The position numbers and the translations under genes were made by a program. From Jeongeupia naejangsanensis (GTDB lineage: Bacteria; Pseudomonadota; Gammaproteobacteria; Burkholderiales; Chitinibacteraceae), in the NCBI RefSeq assembly GCF_016865585.1, contig NZ_JAESND010000002.1, positions 186,001-250,000 on the forward strand: a stretch of DNA of 64,000 bases, in the 5' to 3' direction. The notes beneath the pieces are model-generated. The model was given only the letters and a program-made list of their open reading frames with translations. It did not search any database and was not told the DNA's origin. Each line of letters opens with the position of its first letter. Within the stretch, counting starts at the first letter, position 1. Positions 48,330-59,210 of the stretch are shown one piece after another.

Positions 48330-48406
48330 TGGCGGAGCGGACGGGACTCGAACCCGCGACCCCCGGCGTGACAGGCCGGTATTCTAACCAACTGAACTAC
48401 CGCTCC
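48330..48406 (-). tRNA. tRNA-Asp (GTC)
   Basis: The minus strand folds into a 77-nt cloverleaf with 7-bp acceptor stem (GGAGCGG/CCGCTCC), TTCGAGTC T-loop, anticodon loop CTGTCAC with GTC, discriminator G and encoded CCA. Confidence 0.96.
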
Positions 48407-48442
48407 GCAGCGGTCTCGTTATTGCCATTTACCTAGGGTAAC

Positions 48443-48518
48443 TGGTGGGTGATGACGGGGTCGAACCGCCGACATTCTGCGTGTAAGGCAGACGCTCTAC
48501 CAACTGAGCTAATCACCC
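48443..48518 (-). tRNA. tRNA-Val (TAC)
   Basis: The minus strand gives a 76-nt cloverleaf with acceptor GGGTGAT/ATCACCC, TTCGACC T-loop, anticodon TAC in CTTACAC, discriminator A and encoded CCA. It is 36 bp before tRNA-Asp and probably cotranscribed with it. Confidence 0.96.
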
Positions 48519-48684
48519 GTCGTCAAACGAGGAGCGCATTTAAGCATGCCGGTTTTTGGGTGTCAACACTATTTTCAAAAAACAGCAGCTGAATGGGTAA
48601 ATCCAACCGTGGTGGCAGCTGTAATGTGCTTGGCGTATAAAAGCTGAGAAAATTTCACCGTTCTGTAATTTTTGGAAAAGTTAC

Positions 48685-49503
48685 GTGTCGAGAGTGCCCG
48701 CACTGAAGCTGCATTGGCCTGCGCCGGGCAGGGTTGTTCCTATCGCTGAAGCGCTGTTGGTGCTGGTCGCGGCCTGGCTGGCTGCGGGGCTGTTCTGGCA
48801 GCTGTTCATGCCCAGATCGTCCGGACCTGTTTTGAAGCCGCCGCAGACCGTGCCAGTCGCGCAAAACCTGCTCTGGAATAGTGCGTCGTCCTGGTTTGGC
48901 GCAGTCGGGGGGGATGCGACGGCCAGTACGCTGTCGGCCCGGCTGATTGCGGTCATCGCCGGCGGCGACACCAGCAGCGCGGCGGTCTTTACCGGTATCG
49001 AGGCCAGTGCGGTCGCTGTACGCGTCGGGGATGCCGTGCAACCCGGGGTCCGGTTGATGCGGGTTGCGCGCGACCGGGTCGAACTGGAGCGCAACGGCCG
49101 GCGCGAAACGCTGATGCTCGATGGCCGTGACGCAAGCAGTCCGGCTGTCGTCGTCACGCCAGGCGCCGGCGCTACGGCACCCACGGTCGAGACCCCCGCA
49201 CAGACGCTGTACCGCGGCCAGATGGCTGCGACAATGCAGGCCGGCAATATCGCCGACTGGGCCAAGGGACTGGCAGCGGCACCGGGCGGCGGCATTCTGA
49301 TCAACGATCCGGCACAGCAACCGCTGGCCAGATCGCTGCAATTGCAGGCCGGCGACGTCCTCAAGTCGGTGAACGGCCAGAATCTGGCGCAACCGGCCGA
49401 CATGTCGTTGCTGCTGAGCGCGTTCAGCCAGCAGGCGCAGATCAAGCTTTCCGTATTGCGTGGCGGCGTGCCGACCACGTTGCAGTACCAAATCCAACCT
49501 TGA
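48685..49503 (+). CDS. gspC: Type II secretion system protein GspC
   Basis: A 272-residue inner-membrane protein with one membrane segment (about 20-40), the homology region (NSASSWFGA..., LSARLIAVIAGGD at about 75-115) and a C-terminal PDZ-like part (QLQAGDVLKSVNGQNL). GspC links the inner-membrane platform to the secretin GspD. The start is GTG with GGAAAAG upstream. The following gspD begins 8 bp after the stop. Confidence 0.88.
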   Translation: MSRVPALKLHWPAPGRVVPIAEALLVLVAAWLAAGLFWQLFMPRSSGPVLKPPQTVPVAQNLLWNSASSWFGAVGGDATASTLSARLIAVIAGGDTSSAAVFTGIEASAVAVRVGDAVQPGVRLMRVARDRVELERNGRRETLMLDGRDASSPAVVVTPGAGATAPTVETPAQTLYRGQMAATMQAGNIADWAKGLAAAPGGGILINDPAQQPLARSLQLQAGDVLKSVNGQNLAQPADMSLLLSAFSQQAQIKLSVLRGGVPTTLQYQIQP

Positions 49504-49511
49504 AAGACACC

Positions 49512-51617
49512 ATGAAATCCATGCTTCGCGCGTCCCGCCGCCTTCTGTTGGCCAGCCTGCTGGCCGCTCATGTCCACGCGGCCGACAACAAGGTGACGCT
49601 CAACTTCGTCAATGCCGACATCGAGTCGACCGTGAAGGCAGTCGGACTGATTACCGGCAAGAATTTCCTGATCGACCCGCGTGTGAAAGGCACGATCAAC
49701 ATCGTCTCGGCGCAGCCGGTCGACAAGGACTCGGTCTATCCGGTGCTGTTGTCGGCGCTGCGGCAGCAGGGCTTTACCGCGGTCGAGTCGGGCAAGCTGG
49801 TCAAGGTGATGCCCGAGGCGGACGCCAAGACCAACAGCGGGCCGACCGAAAGCCGCGAACTGCGCGCTGCCGGCGACCGCATCGTCACCCAGGTCTATCC
49901 GCTCAAGTTCGAGTCGGCGAACCAGGTCCTGCCCATCCTTCGGCCGCTGGTCTCTGCGAACAACGCCATTTCGGTCTATGCACCGTCGAACACGCTGGTC
50001 ATCACCGATTACGCCGACAACATCCGCCGGCTGAACCGCATCATCCAGAGCATCGACCAGCCGGCACAGTCGGACATCTTTCCGGTCCAGCTCAAGTACG
50101 CCTCGGCCGTCGACGTGTCGCAGATGCTTTCGCGGCTGATGCCGGAACTCAACGCGCAGGGTGCGATGGCGGGTGCGACGCCGGTCGACGGCGCGCGGCG
50201 CAGCAGCGTGGTGCCGGACGTGCGCAGCAATACACTGCTGGTCCGCAGCGAAAACGCCGTGCACGCGCAGCAGATCAGGCGTCTGGTTGAAACGCTCGAT
50301 CAGCCGGGCGCGGCCGGCGGCAATATCCATGTCGTCTATCTGCGCAATGCCGAGGCCGTGAAGCTGGCCGCAACGCTGAAGGGCGTGCTGACCGGCCAGG
50401 ACAGCGGCGGTGCAGGCCAGACCGGCAGTACCAGCGCATCCTCGCTGTCGAGCAACAACACCAGCGGCGGCATGTCGCTGCCGCCGACAAGTGCACCGAC
50501 GACGGCGACCGGCAGCTCGGCGGCCAGCGTGCAGATCGGCGGCGCCACCGTGCTGCTGCAGGCCGACCCGATGACCAACGCGCTGATCATCACCGCGCCG
50601 GACAACGTCTACAACAACCTGCGCTCGGTGATCGACAAGCTGGACGTTCGCCGTGCGCAGGTCTACGTCGAGGCGATGATTGCCGAGGTCAATGCGTCCA
50701 AGGTCGGCGAGTTCGGCGTGCAGTGGCTGCTCGGCGGCGGTGGCGACAACGTGTCCGGCGTCGGCATCAGTGCGCTGGGCCTGTTGTCGAACGGCCTTGG
50801 CAACCTCATCAGCGGCATCGTCAACAAGGACCCGAACGCGATCCCGGGCGGTCTGACTGTCGGTGTCGTCAACGGCAATCCGTTCAAGGAAGGCGGCAAG
50901 ACCCCGACGCTGGGCATTCTGGCCAGTGCGCTGCAGAACACCGGTGACGCCAACATCCTGTCGACGCCGAACCTGATTACGCTCGACAACGAGGAGGCAC
51001 GGATCATGGTCGGCCAGAACATCCCGATCATCACCGGTACGCAGTCGTCGACGGGCAGCAATCCGAACCCGTTCACCACGGTCGAGCGCAAGGACATCGG
51101 TATTGCGTTGCGAGTGAAACCGCAGGTGTCCGAGGGCGGGAGCATCACGTTGTCGGTGTATCAGGAGGTGTCGAGTATCGACAATACCGTCAACACCAAT
51201 GGCGCCGGTATTGCCACCAAGAAGCGTGCACTGGAATCAAAGGTGCTGGTCGATGACGGTCAGGTCGTCGTGCTTGGCGGGCTGATTCAGGACCAGCTCG
51301 ACAACTCGGTCAACAAGGTGCCGGGTCTCGGTGACGTGCCGGGTCTGGGCAACCTGTTCAAATACCAGAGCCGCAACTGGGGCAAGGTCAACCTGATGAT
51401 CTTCCTGCGCCCGGTGATCCTGCGCGATGGCGCGGCCAGCGATACGCTGTCGACCGACCGTTACCAGTATCTGCGCAACGAACAGGCGAAGTTCGGCTTC
51501 GACAGCCATCCCTTCCTGCCTGATCTTCCGAAGGTCGTGCTGCCCGAGTTGCCTGCGCCGGCGCCGGTCAAGGCCGAACCGTCGGCGAAATCCGAACAGG
51601 GAACTGCCCAGCCATGA
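49512..51617 (+). CDS. gspD: Type II secretion system secretin GspD
   Basis: A 701-residue outer-membrane secretin. Signal peptide ends near HVHA, then the N0 domain (NKVTLNFVNADIESTVKAVG), N1-N3 repeats with a Ser/Gly-rich insert at about 300-340, and the secretin core (about 430-650) with the conserved VPGLGDVPGLGNLF. About twelve to fifteen copies would form the pore. The ATG at 49512 was chosen over an in-frame TTG at 49500 because GAAAG precedes it and it starts the signal peptide. The stop overlaps gspE. Confidence 0.93.
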   Translation: MKSMLRASRRLLLASLLAAHVHAADNKVTLNFVNADIESTVKAVGLITGKNFLIDPRVKGTINIVSAQPVDKDSVYPVLLSALRQQGFTAVESGKLVKVMPEADAKTNSGPTESRELRAAGDRIVTQVYPLKFESANQVLPILRPLVSANNAISVYAPSNTLVITDYADNIRRLNRIIQSIDQPAQSDIFPVQLKYASAVDVSQMLSRLMPELNAQGAMAGATPVDGARRSSVVPDVRSNTLLVRSENAVHAQQIRRLVETLDQPGAAGGNIHVVYLRNAEAVKLAATLKGVLTGQDSGGAGQTGSTSASSLSSNNTSGGMSLPPTSAPTTATGSSAASVQIGGATVLLQADPMTNALIITAPDNVYNNLRSVIDKLDVRRAQVYVEAMIAEVNASKVGEFGVQWLLGGGGDNVSGVGISALGLLSNGLGNLISGIVNKDPNAIPGGLTVGVVNGNPFKEGGKTPTLGILASALQNTGDANILSTPNLITLDNEEARIMVGQNIPIITGTQSSTGSNPNPFTTVERKDIGIALRVKPQVSEGGSITLSVYQEVSSIDNTVNTNGAGIATKKRALESKVLVDDGQVVVLGGLIQDQLDNSVNKVPGLGDVPGLGNLFKYQSRNWGKVNLMIFLRPVILRDGAASDTLSTDRYQYLRNEQAKFGFDSHPFLPDLPKVVLPELPAPAPVKAEPSAKSEQGTAQP

Positions 51618-53077
51618 GCCGGCTGGTGCCGTTCCATTTCGCCCGTGACCGGGGCGTCGTCGATGTCTCCGGCGATGATGCCAGCGTGCAAGTGCTGATG
51701 CGTCGCGGTGCCTCGCTGGCCGCGCTGAACGAACTGCGTCGCGCAGCGGGTCGACCGCTTGACGTTGAACTGGTCGATGCCGGCGAGTACGAACAGCGTT
51801 TGTCGCAGTTGTTCAGTCACGGCAGTCAGGCCGCGAGTGTGGCCGACGATGTCGAGCAGCAGGTCGACCTCTCCAGACTGGTGCAGGCTCTGCCGGAGAT
51901 CGAGGATCTGCTCGATACGCAGGACGACGCGCCGATCATCCGCTTGATCAATGCGCTGCTGACCGAGGCGCTGCGGGAAGGTGCATCCGACCTGCATCTC
52001 GAAGCCTTCGAAACGCGCTCGCTGGTGCGGTTCCGCGTCGACGGCACGCTGCGCGACGTCCTCGAACCCAAGCGCGCGTTGCATGCAGCCCTGGTGTCGC
52101 GGATCAAGGTCATGGCCGGGCTCGACATCGCCGAGAAGCGTTTGCCGCAGGACGGCCGGATCACGCTGCGCATCGCCGGTCGACCGGTCGACGTACGGGT
52201 GTCGACGCTGCCGTCCGGCCACGGCGAGCGTGCAGTGCTGCGCCTGCTCGACAAGTCGGCAGGGCGCTTGAACCTCGAAAAACTCGGCATGGACGGGCAG
52301 GTGCTGGTGCAACTGAAGGCGCTGCTCACGCAGCCGCACGGCATTGTCCTCGTGACCGGCCCGACCGGCTCGGGCAAAACGACGACGCTGTACGCGGCGC
52401 TGTCGGGCATGGATGCCAAAACCGCCAACATCATGACCGTCGAGGATCCGATCGAGTACGACCTTGATGGTGTTGGTCAGACGCAGATCAATCCGAAGAT
52501 CGACATGAGTTTTGCCAGGGCCCTGCGCGCCATCCTGCGGCAGGATCCGGACGTGATCATGATCGGCGAAATCCGTGATCTCGAGACTGCACAGATTGCA
52601 GTGCAGGCCTCGCTGACCGGGCATCTGGTGCTGGCGACCCTGCATACCAACGATGCGGCCAGCGCAGTCACCCGGCTGATCGACATGGGCATCGAGCCTT
52701 TTCTGCTCGCCAGCTCGTTGCTGGGTGTGCTTGCACAACGGCTGGCGCGAACATTGTGTCCGGACTGCCGCATTGCCTATGCTGCAGACGATGCCGAACG
52801 CATCGCGATGGGCATTGACGATGCGGTGACGCTGTATCGGCCGGTCGGATGCCCGGTCTGCAAGTACACCGGTTATCGTGGCCGCTCCGGCATCTACGAG
52901 TTGCTTACGGTGGACGAGACGCTGCGCGGGATGATCCACAATCGGGATACCGAACTGGCGATCCGGCAGCACGCAATGCATGGCGGCATGCTGACGCTGC
53001 GTCAGGATGGCGAACGGCGGGCCCGGTCGGGCCAGACGAGTCTCGAGGAAGTCTGGCGCGTAACGCGGGAAAGTTGA
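51614..53077 (+). CDS. gspE: Type II secretion system ATPase GspE
   Basis: A 487-residue cytoplasmic ATPase. Walker A is GPTGSGKT at 249-256, the Asp box and Walker B follow (RQDPDVIMIGEIRDLETA), and the zinc-binding CPDC...CPVC pair is at about 380-420. It powers the pseudopilus. It overlaps gspD by 4 bp. gspF and the pseudopilin genes do not follow here, as they usually do. Confidence 0.94.
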   Translation: MSRLVPFHFARDRGVVDVSGDDASVQVLMRRGASLAALNELRRAAGRPLDVELVDAGEYEQRLSQLFSHGSQAASVADDVEQQVDLSRLVQALPEIEDLLDTQDDAPIIRLINALLTEALREGASDLHLEAFETRSLVRFRVDGTLRDVLEPKRALHAALVSRIKVMAGLDIAEKRLPQDGRITLRIAGRPVDVRVSTLPSGHGERAVLRLLDKSAGRLNLEKLGMDGQVLVQLKALLTQPHGIVLVTGPTGSGKTTTLYAALSGMDAKTANIMTVEDPIEYDLDGVGQTQINPKIDMSFARALRAILRQDPDVIMIGEIRDLETAQIAVQASLTGHLVLATLHTNDAASAVTRLIDMGIEPFLLASSLLGVLAQRLARTLCPDCRIAYAADDAERIAMGIDDAVTLYRPVGCPVCKYTGYRGRSGIYELLTVDETLRGMIHNRDTELAIRQHAMHGGMLTLRQDGERRARSGQTSLEEVWRVTRES

Positions 53078-53163
53078 GCGCAGGGGCGTGTCCGGCGTTG
53101 TGCACGAGCAGCCGATGCACTGAAAGAGTGGGTTGAAACACCACCGGGTTCGAGGAGGACAGC

Positions 53164-53472
53164 ATGCAGCACGGATTACCGGCGCCCGACGCACGCGGCG
53201 CACTACGCGTTCCGCTGGACTGCAAGGTCCGGCTGCGGGGCACCGACGGTCGTTCCTACTATGGCGTGTGCGCCGACCTGTCGGTCACCGGCCTCACGGT
53301 ACGGACGATGTTCGTGCCGCAGGAGGACGAACTGCTTGATGTCTGCGTGTTGCCGCCGCCACAGGGCGGGCGTACGCAACCGCTGTCGGCCCGGGCGCGT
53401 GTGGTGCGCTGCCACGCGATCGATGAAGAACTGTTCGAGCTGGGGCTGGCGATCGAGGAAATCCTCGGGTGA
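53164..53472 (+). CDS. PilZ domain protein
   Basis: A 102-residue single PilZ domain. The DLSVTGL sequence matches the D/NxSxxG c-di-GMP motif, but the N-terminal RxxxR is degenerate (RVPLDCKVR), so c-di-GMP affinity is uncertain. GAGGAGGACAGC before the ATG is a good ribosome site. It starts 86 bp after gspE and could tune secretion by c-di-GMP, since five other c-di-GMP-related genes are in this window; that is inference. Confidence 0.8.
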   Translation: MQHGLPAPDARGALRVPLDCKVRLRGTDGRSYYGVCADLSVTGLTVRTMFVPQEDELLDVCVLPPPQGGRTQPLSARARVVRCHAIDEELFELGLAIEEILG

Positions 53473-54029
53473 GGTCGGGGTGGTGGCTGGTTTTGTGCTG
53501 GCCGCTGGTTGCCCTGGCTCAGCCCGATCCGATCCGGGCCGACGTGGTCCGGCACGGCGACATCGTGATGCTCAGCGTCGAGTTCACCGTTGCGGTACCG
53601 CAGGCGCTGGCGTGGGAGGTGATGGTCGATTTCGACCACATGCCCGCGTTTCTGCCGCAGCTCGACGAAAGCCGGGCCGTGGCCAGGTCGACCAATCATC
53701 TTGAGGTTCACCAGCGCGGGCATTACACCGTCGCCGGCTTGCCTTTCTCGTACGAGTCGGTCCGAGATGTCAGCTTGCAGCCCATCACCGAAATCCGTGC
53801 CCGCACGCTCGAGGGCAATGCTGGCCGGATGGAAAGTATTTGCGATCTGCAGCAGCGTGGCGAGCAGACCGTAGTAAAATACCGCGCCGACTGGACGCCC
53901 GGCTCGGTCTGGCAGTCCGCCATCGGTACCGGTTTTCTCAAACAGCAACTGGTTCGCCAGTTCGACGCGATGCAGCAGGAAATGCTGCGCCGCAAAGCAC
54001 ACTCCATTACGCCGGCTTCGGCGCCCTAA
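53469..54029 (+). CDS. Secreted START/SRPBCC-like protein
   Basis: A 186-residue protein with a signal peptide (ending LVALA near residue 17) and one SRPBCC-like ligand-binding fold (VAVPQALAWEVMVDFDHMPAFLPQLDESR). It starts at GTG, whose GTGA overlaps the PilZ stop. The family binds hydrophobic ligands; the ligand here is unknown. Confidence 0.7.
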   Translation: MRSGWWLVLCWPLVALAQPDPIRADVVRHGDIVMLSVEFTVAVPQALAWEVMVDFDHMPAFLPQLDESRAVARSTNHLEVHQRGHYTVAGLPFSYESVRDVSLQPITEIRARTLEGNAGRMESICDLQQRGEQTVVKYRADWTPGSVWQSAIGTGFLKQQLVRQFDAMQQEMLRRKAHSITPASAP

Positions 54030-54035
54030 GTCACC

Positions 54036-54944
54036 ATGCGTCTCCTTACGCTCAAAATCGATGTCGACACCTATCGCGGCACCCGCGAAGGCATTCCCAG
54101 ACTTGTAGATCTGCTGCAGCGCTTCAATGCCAACGCGACCTTCCTGTGGAGCCTCGGTCCTGACCATACCGGCCGGGCCATCAAACGGGTATTCCGCCCG
54201 GGGTTCATGAAAAAGGTGTCACGTACCTCGGTGCGCGAACACTACGGCATCAAGACCCTGCTTTACGGCACGCTGCTGCCGGGGCCGGATATCGGCAAGC
54301 GCTGCGCGCCGCTGATGCGCGAGGTGGTCGCTGCCGGCTTCGAGAGTGGTGTGCATACCTGGGATCACATCCGCTGGCAGGACGGCGTTGCCGAGGCCGA
54401 TGAAGCATGGACGGCCGCCGAACTGAATGCGTCGATCGAGCGTTATGTCGAGATTTTCGGCGAGCCGCCGCAAACCCACGGTGCTGCGGGCTGGCAGATG
54501 AACGCCCATGCTTACCGGCTCGAGCAGCGGCTGGGCATGCGCTACGCTTCCGACGGTCGCGGAACCCATCCGTTCTGGCCCATGGTCCGTGGCGAGCCGG
54601 TGCGCGTGCCGCAGTTGCCGACGACGTTGCCGACGCTGGACGAGCTGATCGGCATCGACGGGCTGACACCGGACAACGTGCATGAGCATCTGTTGCGGCT
54701 GACGGAAGCCGAAATGCGTTTCGGTCACGTCTATACCTTGCATGCCGAGCTGGAGGGCATGAAGCTTCTGCCGGTGTTCGAGCGGCTGCTCGCAGGCTGG
54801 CAGGAACAGGGTTATCAGTTCGTCAGTCTGGGCGAGCATTGCGCGGCGCTGGACCTGAGCCAGCTGCCGTATCACGAAGTGCAGATGGCCGAGATTCCCG
54901 GTCGCAGCGGTGTGCTTGCCGTACAGGGACCGCAGTTCCTGTAA
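54036..54944 (+). CDS. ArnD-like polysaccharide deacetylase
   Basis: A 302-residue NodB-type deacetylase resembling ArnD (E. coli 296), which removes a formyl group from an undecaprenyl-linked aminoarabinose. The motif KIDVDTYRGTREGIPRL, the metal-binding HTWDHIRW and the C-terminal YTLHAELEG match. None of the other arn genes is nearby, so it may act on a different lipid-linked sugar. It follows the START-like gene by 6 bp. Confidence 0.78.
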   Translation: MRLLTLKIDVDTYRGTREGIPRLVDLLQRFNANATFLWSLGPDHTGRAIKRVFRPGFMKKVSRTSVREHYGIKTLLYGTLLPGPDIGKRCAPLMREVVAAGFESGVHTWDHIRWQDGVAEADEAWTAAELNASIERYVEIFGEPPQTHGAAGWQMNAHAYRLEQRLGMRYASDGRGTHPFWPMVRGEPVRVPQLPTTLPTLDELIGIDGLTPDNVHEHLLRLTEAEMRFGHVYTLHAELEGMKLLPVFERLLAGWQEQGYQFVSLGEHCAALDLSQLPYHEVQMAEIPGRSGVLAVQGPQFL

Positions 54945-54955
54945 CCGGACCCGGA

Positions 54956-54990
54956 AAACAACAACGCCGGCATTGCCGGCGTTGTTGTTT
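54956..54990. terminator. Bidirectional terminator between the ArnD-like and qmcA genes
   Basis: A perfect 16-bp stem with a 3-nt loop (ATT); the AT-rich outer part ends in T on both strands. Confidence 0.88.
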
Positions 54991-55030
54991 CTGCAGAATG
55001 AACTGCTTCGGTGCCCGATCGGGCGAGGGG

Positions 55031-55987
55031 CTACTTGCTGGCCTTGACGATGTTCATCGCGGTGGCGACGACACCGGCGACATCGCCGACATTGCCCGGC
55101 AGCAGCATGGTGTTGCCTTCCTTGGCGATCTTGCCGAACGCGTCGATGTAGCGTTCGGCCACCTTGAGGTTGACCGCCTCGATTCCGCCGCCGGTTTCGA
55201 TCGATTTGCCGACGGTTTCTACTGCTTCGGCGGTTGCGTGCGCGACCAGGCGGATCGCCTGCGCTTCACCGGTGGCACGGTTGATTGCGGCCTGCTTTTC
55301 GCCTTCGGACTGGTTGATCGCCGCCTGCATATCGCCCTGCGACTTCTGGATCGCTGCTTCGCGCTGACCGCTGGCAAGGTTGATCTGCTGCTGCTTCACA
55401 CCTTCGGACTGCGCAATCAGTGCGCGCTTTTCCCGCTCGGCGGTGATCTGTTTCTGCATCGAGTGGAGGATTTCCTGCGGCGGCGTCAGATCCTTGATCT
55501 CGTAGCGCAGCACCTTGACGCCCCAGTTCGACGCGGCTTCATCGAGCGACAGCACCACGGCACGGTTGATGTCTTCGCGCTCCTCGAAGGTTTTGTCGAG
55601 TTCAAGCTTGCCGATCACCGAGCGCAGCGTCGTCTGCGCCAGCTGGGTGATGGCAAGCACGTAATCGCTGGCGCCGTACGATGCCAGCTTCGGGTCGCGG
55701 ACTTGAAAATACAGAATGCCGTCGACCTGCAGCTGGGTGTTGTCGCGGGTGATACAGATCTGGCTCGGTACGTCGAGCGGAATTTCCTTCAGGTTGTGCT
55801 TGTACGCAACGCGATCAATGAAGGGGACAACAATGCGCAGGCCCGGTTCTAGGACGTCGTGAAAGCGCCCGAGGCGTTCGCGCACCCATGCCTGTTGCTG
55901 GGGGACGATCTTCAGCGTTTTGGAGATGAAAATGACGACGATGACCGCAAACGCGACGACAAACTGCAGCGACATGGATGACTCCAT
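55031..55987 (-). CDS. qmcA: SPFH/band-7 membrane protein QmcA
   Basis: A 318-residue protein with one N-terminal membrane segment and a band-7 domain (VRERLGRFHDVLEPGLRIVVPFID) followed by a long helical, glutamine- and alanine-rich repeat region at about 195-260. Such proteins form oligomeric membrane scaffolds. The start forms TGATG with the upstream nfeD stop, so the two are coupled, as usual for QmcA/NfeD pairs. Confidence 0.88.
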   Translation of the reverse strand: MESSMSLQFVVAFAVIVVIFISKTLKIVPQQQAWVRERLGRFHDVLEPGLRIVVPFIDRVAYKHNLKEIPLDVPSQICITRDNTQLQVDGILYFQVRDPKLASYGASDYVLAITQLAQTTLRSVIGKLELDKTFEEREDINRAVVLSLDEAASNWGVKVLRYEIKDLTPPQEILHSMQKQITAEREKRALIAQSEGVKQQQINLASGQREAAIQKSQGDMQAAINQSEGEKQAAINRATGEAQAIRLVAHATAEAVETVGKSIETGGGIEAVNLKVAERYIDAFGKIAKEGNTMLLPGNVGDVAGVVATAMNIVKASK

Positions 55988-56412
55988 CAGGATTGGGGGG
56001 GCGTGGCATCGAGCAGTAGGGTGTTGCCCCGCTGCCCGACAATATAGAACTGGGTCAGGGTCTGATCGGCCGGCAGAGCAAACTCGGCATCCCAGTCGGC
56101 GCCGCGATAGCGGACACGAGCGTGCCGGGCGTCGAGCCAGTGCTCGACCGTGACCTTGTGACCCAGGTCGAGTGCATTGCTTTCGTCATGTTTGGGCTGA
56201 ATCCGGCGCTTCCAGCGCCGCAGCCCGGCAACGGCAATCAGGCTGGCGACGGTTGCGACGGCAATTTGCAAGGCCAGCGGGGCCGACAGCGCGCCCGCGA
56301 TTGCACCGGCCAGCATGCCTGCAGCAATGGCCAATAGGTAGAAAGTGCCGCTGAGCATTTCCAGTCCAACCAGTACTGCCGCGGCGATGAGCCAAATGGT
56401 AGTGGGAGTCAT
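55987..56412 (-). CDS. NfeD-like membrane protein
   Basis: A 141-residue protein with two to three membrane segments (about 5-60) and a C-terminal beta-barrel OB-like domain (GHKVTVEHWLDARHARVRYRG), the NfeD1b/YbbK-partner arrangement. It likely assembles with QmcA. The ATG at 56412 was chosen; an upstream extension is not conserved in character. Confidence 0.82.
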   Translation of the reverse strand: MTPTTIWLIAAAVLVGLEMLSGTFYLLAIAAGMLAGAIAGALSAPLALQIAVATVASLIAVAGLRRWKRRIQPKHDESNALDLGHKVTVEHWLDARHARVRYRGADWDAEFALPADQTLTQFYIVGQRGNTLLLDATPPQS

Positions 56413-56497
56413 GATCAAGTCAGATTCCAAAAAGCTCGGCAAGTTCCCGATCATGCCGCATCTGCGGGGCAAAGCATAGCGCTCCGCCTGCCGCAGA

Positions 56498-56531
56498 AAT
56501 GAAAACGGCGACCCGAGGGCCGCCGTTTTCA

Positions 56532-56533
<2 letters not shown>
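56498..56533 (-). terminator. serS terminator
   Basis: On the minus strand a 13-bp perfect stem (AATGAAAACGGCG and its inverse) with a 10-nt loop overlaps the last codons of serS and ends in an AT-rich tail. Confidence 0.7.
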
Positions 56534-57833
<1,300 letters not shown>

Positions 57834-57875
57834 TTATCTATTGATGCGGATGACGCTCATTCTACACGAAGCACC

Positions 57876-59210
57876 TTAGGACTTTCCGTCGTGCTCGGCC
57901 AGCCAGGCTGCGTCCAGTTCGGCAAGATGGCGCAGTTTTTCCGTGATCTTGCCTTCGAGGCCGCGCGGTGTCGGCCGGTAAAAGCGCGTGTCTTCCAGGC
58001 CTTCAGGCAAATAGGTTTCGCCGGCGGCGTAGGCTTCCGGCTCGTCGTGCGCATAGCGGTACAGCTTGCCGTAACCAAGCTCTTTCATCAGCTTGGTTGG
58101 CGCATTGCGCAGATGCTCGGGTACCGGGCGGGACTTGTCCTGCCCGACCATGGCACGGGCGGCATTGTAGGCGTTGTAGCCGGCGTTGGACTTGGGGGCG
58201 ATGGCGAGATAGATCACCGCCTGCGCCAGGGCGAGTTCGCCTTCAGGGCTGCCGAGTCGCTCGAACGTTTCGGCCGCATCGTTGCAGAGGGTCATGGCGC
58301 GCGGATCGGCGAGGCCAATGTCTTCCCAGGCCATGCGTACGATGCGCCGGGCCAGATAGCGCGGGTCAGCGCCGCCGTCGAGCATCCGGCAGAACCAGTA
58401 CAGCGCGCCATCGGCATTCGAGCCACGCACCGATTTGTGCAGCGCGGAGATCTGGTCATAAAAAGCGTCGCCGCCCTTGTCGAAGCGGCGGTTGTTCAGT
58501 GTCAGCGCATCCTGCAGGAAGGCTGCATCGAGTTGGCGACGGTCTTGCGCGCCGGCCGCATTGGCAGCCTGCTCGACCAGATTGAGCAGACGGCGTGCAT
58601 CGCCGTCGGCGTAGCCGGTGAGGAGGGTGACGGCGTCGGGCTGGAACTCCAGGTCCGGATAGCACTGCGTGTTCGCCCTGGTGACCAGTTCGGCCAAGGC
58701 GTCTTCTTCGAGCGCCTTGAGCACGTAGACCTGCGCGCGCGACAGCAGCGCGGCGTTGACTTCGAACGACGGGTTTTCGGTCGTAGCGCCGATGAAGGTG
58801 ACAAGGCCGGATTCGACAAAGGGCAGGAAGGCATCCTGCTGGGACTTGTTGAAACGGTGGACCTCGTCGACGAACAGGATGGTCCGATGCCCGCCGGCAC
58901 GATAGTGCTCGGCCTGCTCCATGGCGGCCCGGATGTCCTTCACGCCGGAAAAGACTGCCGAGAGGGGGATGAACTCGGCCTTGAACGCGCCGGCCATCAG
59001 CCGTGCCAGCGTGGTTTTTCCGACGCCGGGCGGCCCCCAGAAGATCATCGAATGCGGTTGCCCCGACGCCACGGCGAGCGCCAGCGGCTTGCCTGCTGCG
59101 AGCAAATGCCGCTGGCCGATGACATCGTCGAGGACCTTGGGGCGCAACCGTTCGGCTAGCGGCTCATGCTCGTTGCGGTCGTCGGCGAAGAGGTCATTCT
59201 TCGACGACAT
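57876..59210 (-). CDS. rarA: Replication-associated recombination ATPase RarA (MgsA)
   Basis: A 444-residue AAA+ ATPase related to the clamp loader (E. coli RarA 447). Walker [10 protein letters not shown], Walker [20 protein letters not shown], the ENPSFE stretch and the C-terminal MgsA region ([21 protein letters not shown]) are clear. It acts at stalled replication forks. It overlaps the lolA stop by 17 bp, an arrangement (lolA-rarA-serS) conserved in many Proteobacteria. Confidence 0.95.
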   Translation of the reverse strand: MSSKNDLFADDRNEHEPLAERLRPKVLDDVIGQRHLLAAGKPLALAVASGQPHSMIFWGPPGVGKTTLARLMAGAFKAEFIPLSAVFSGVKDIRAAMEQAEHYRAGGHRTILFVDEVHRFNKSQQDAFLPFVESGLVTFIGATTENPSFEVNAALLSRAQVYVLKALEEDALAELVTRANTQCYPDLEFQPDAVTLLTGYADGDARRLLNLVEQAANAAGAQDRRQLDAAFLQDALTLNNRRFDKGGDAFYDQISALHKSVRGSNADGALYWFCRMLDGGADPRYLARRIVRMAWEDIGLADPRAMTLCNDAAETFERLGSPEGELALAQAVIYLAIAPKSNAGYNAYNAARAMVGQDKSRPVPEHLRNAPTKLMKELGYGKLYRYAHDEPEAYAAGETYLPEGLEDTRFYRPTPRGLEGKITEKLRHLAELDAAWLAEHDGKS

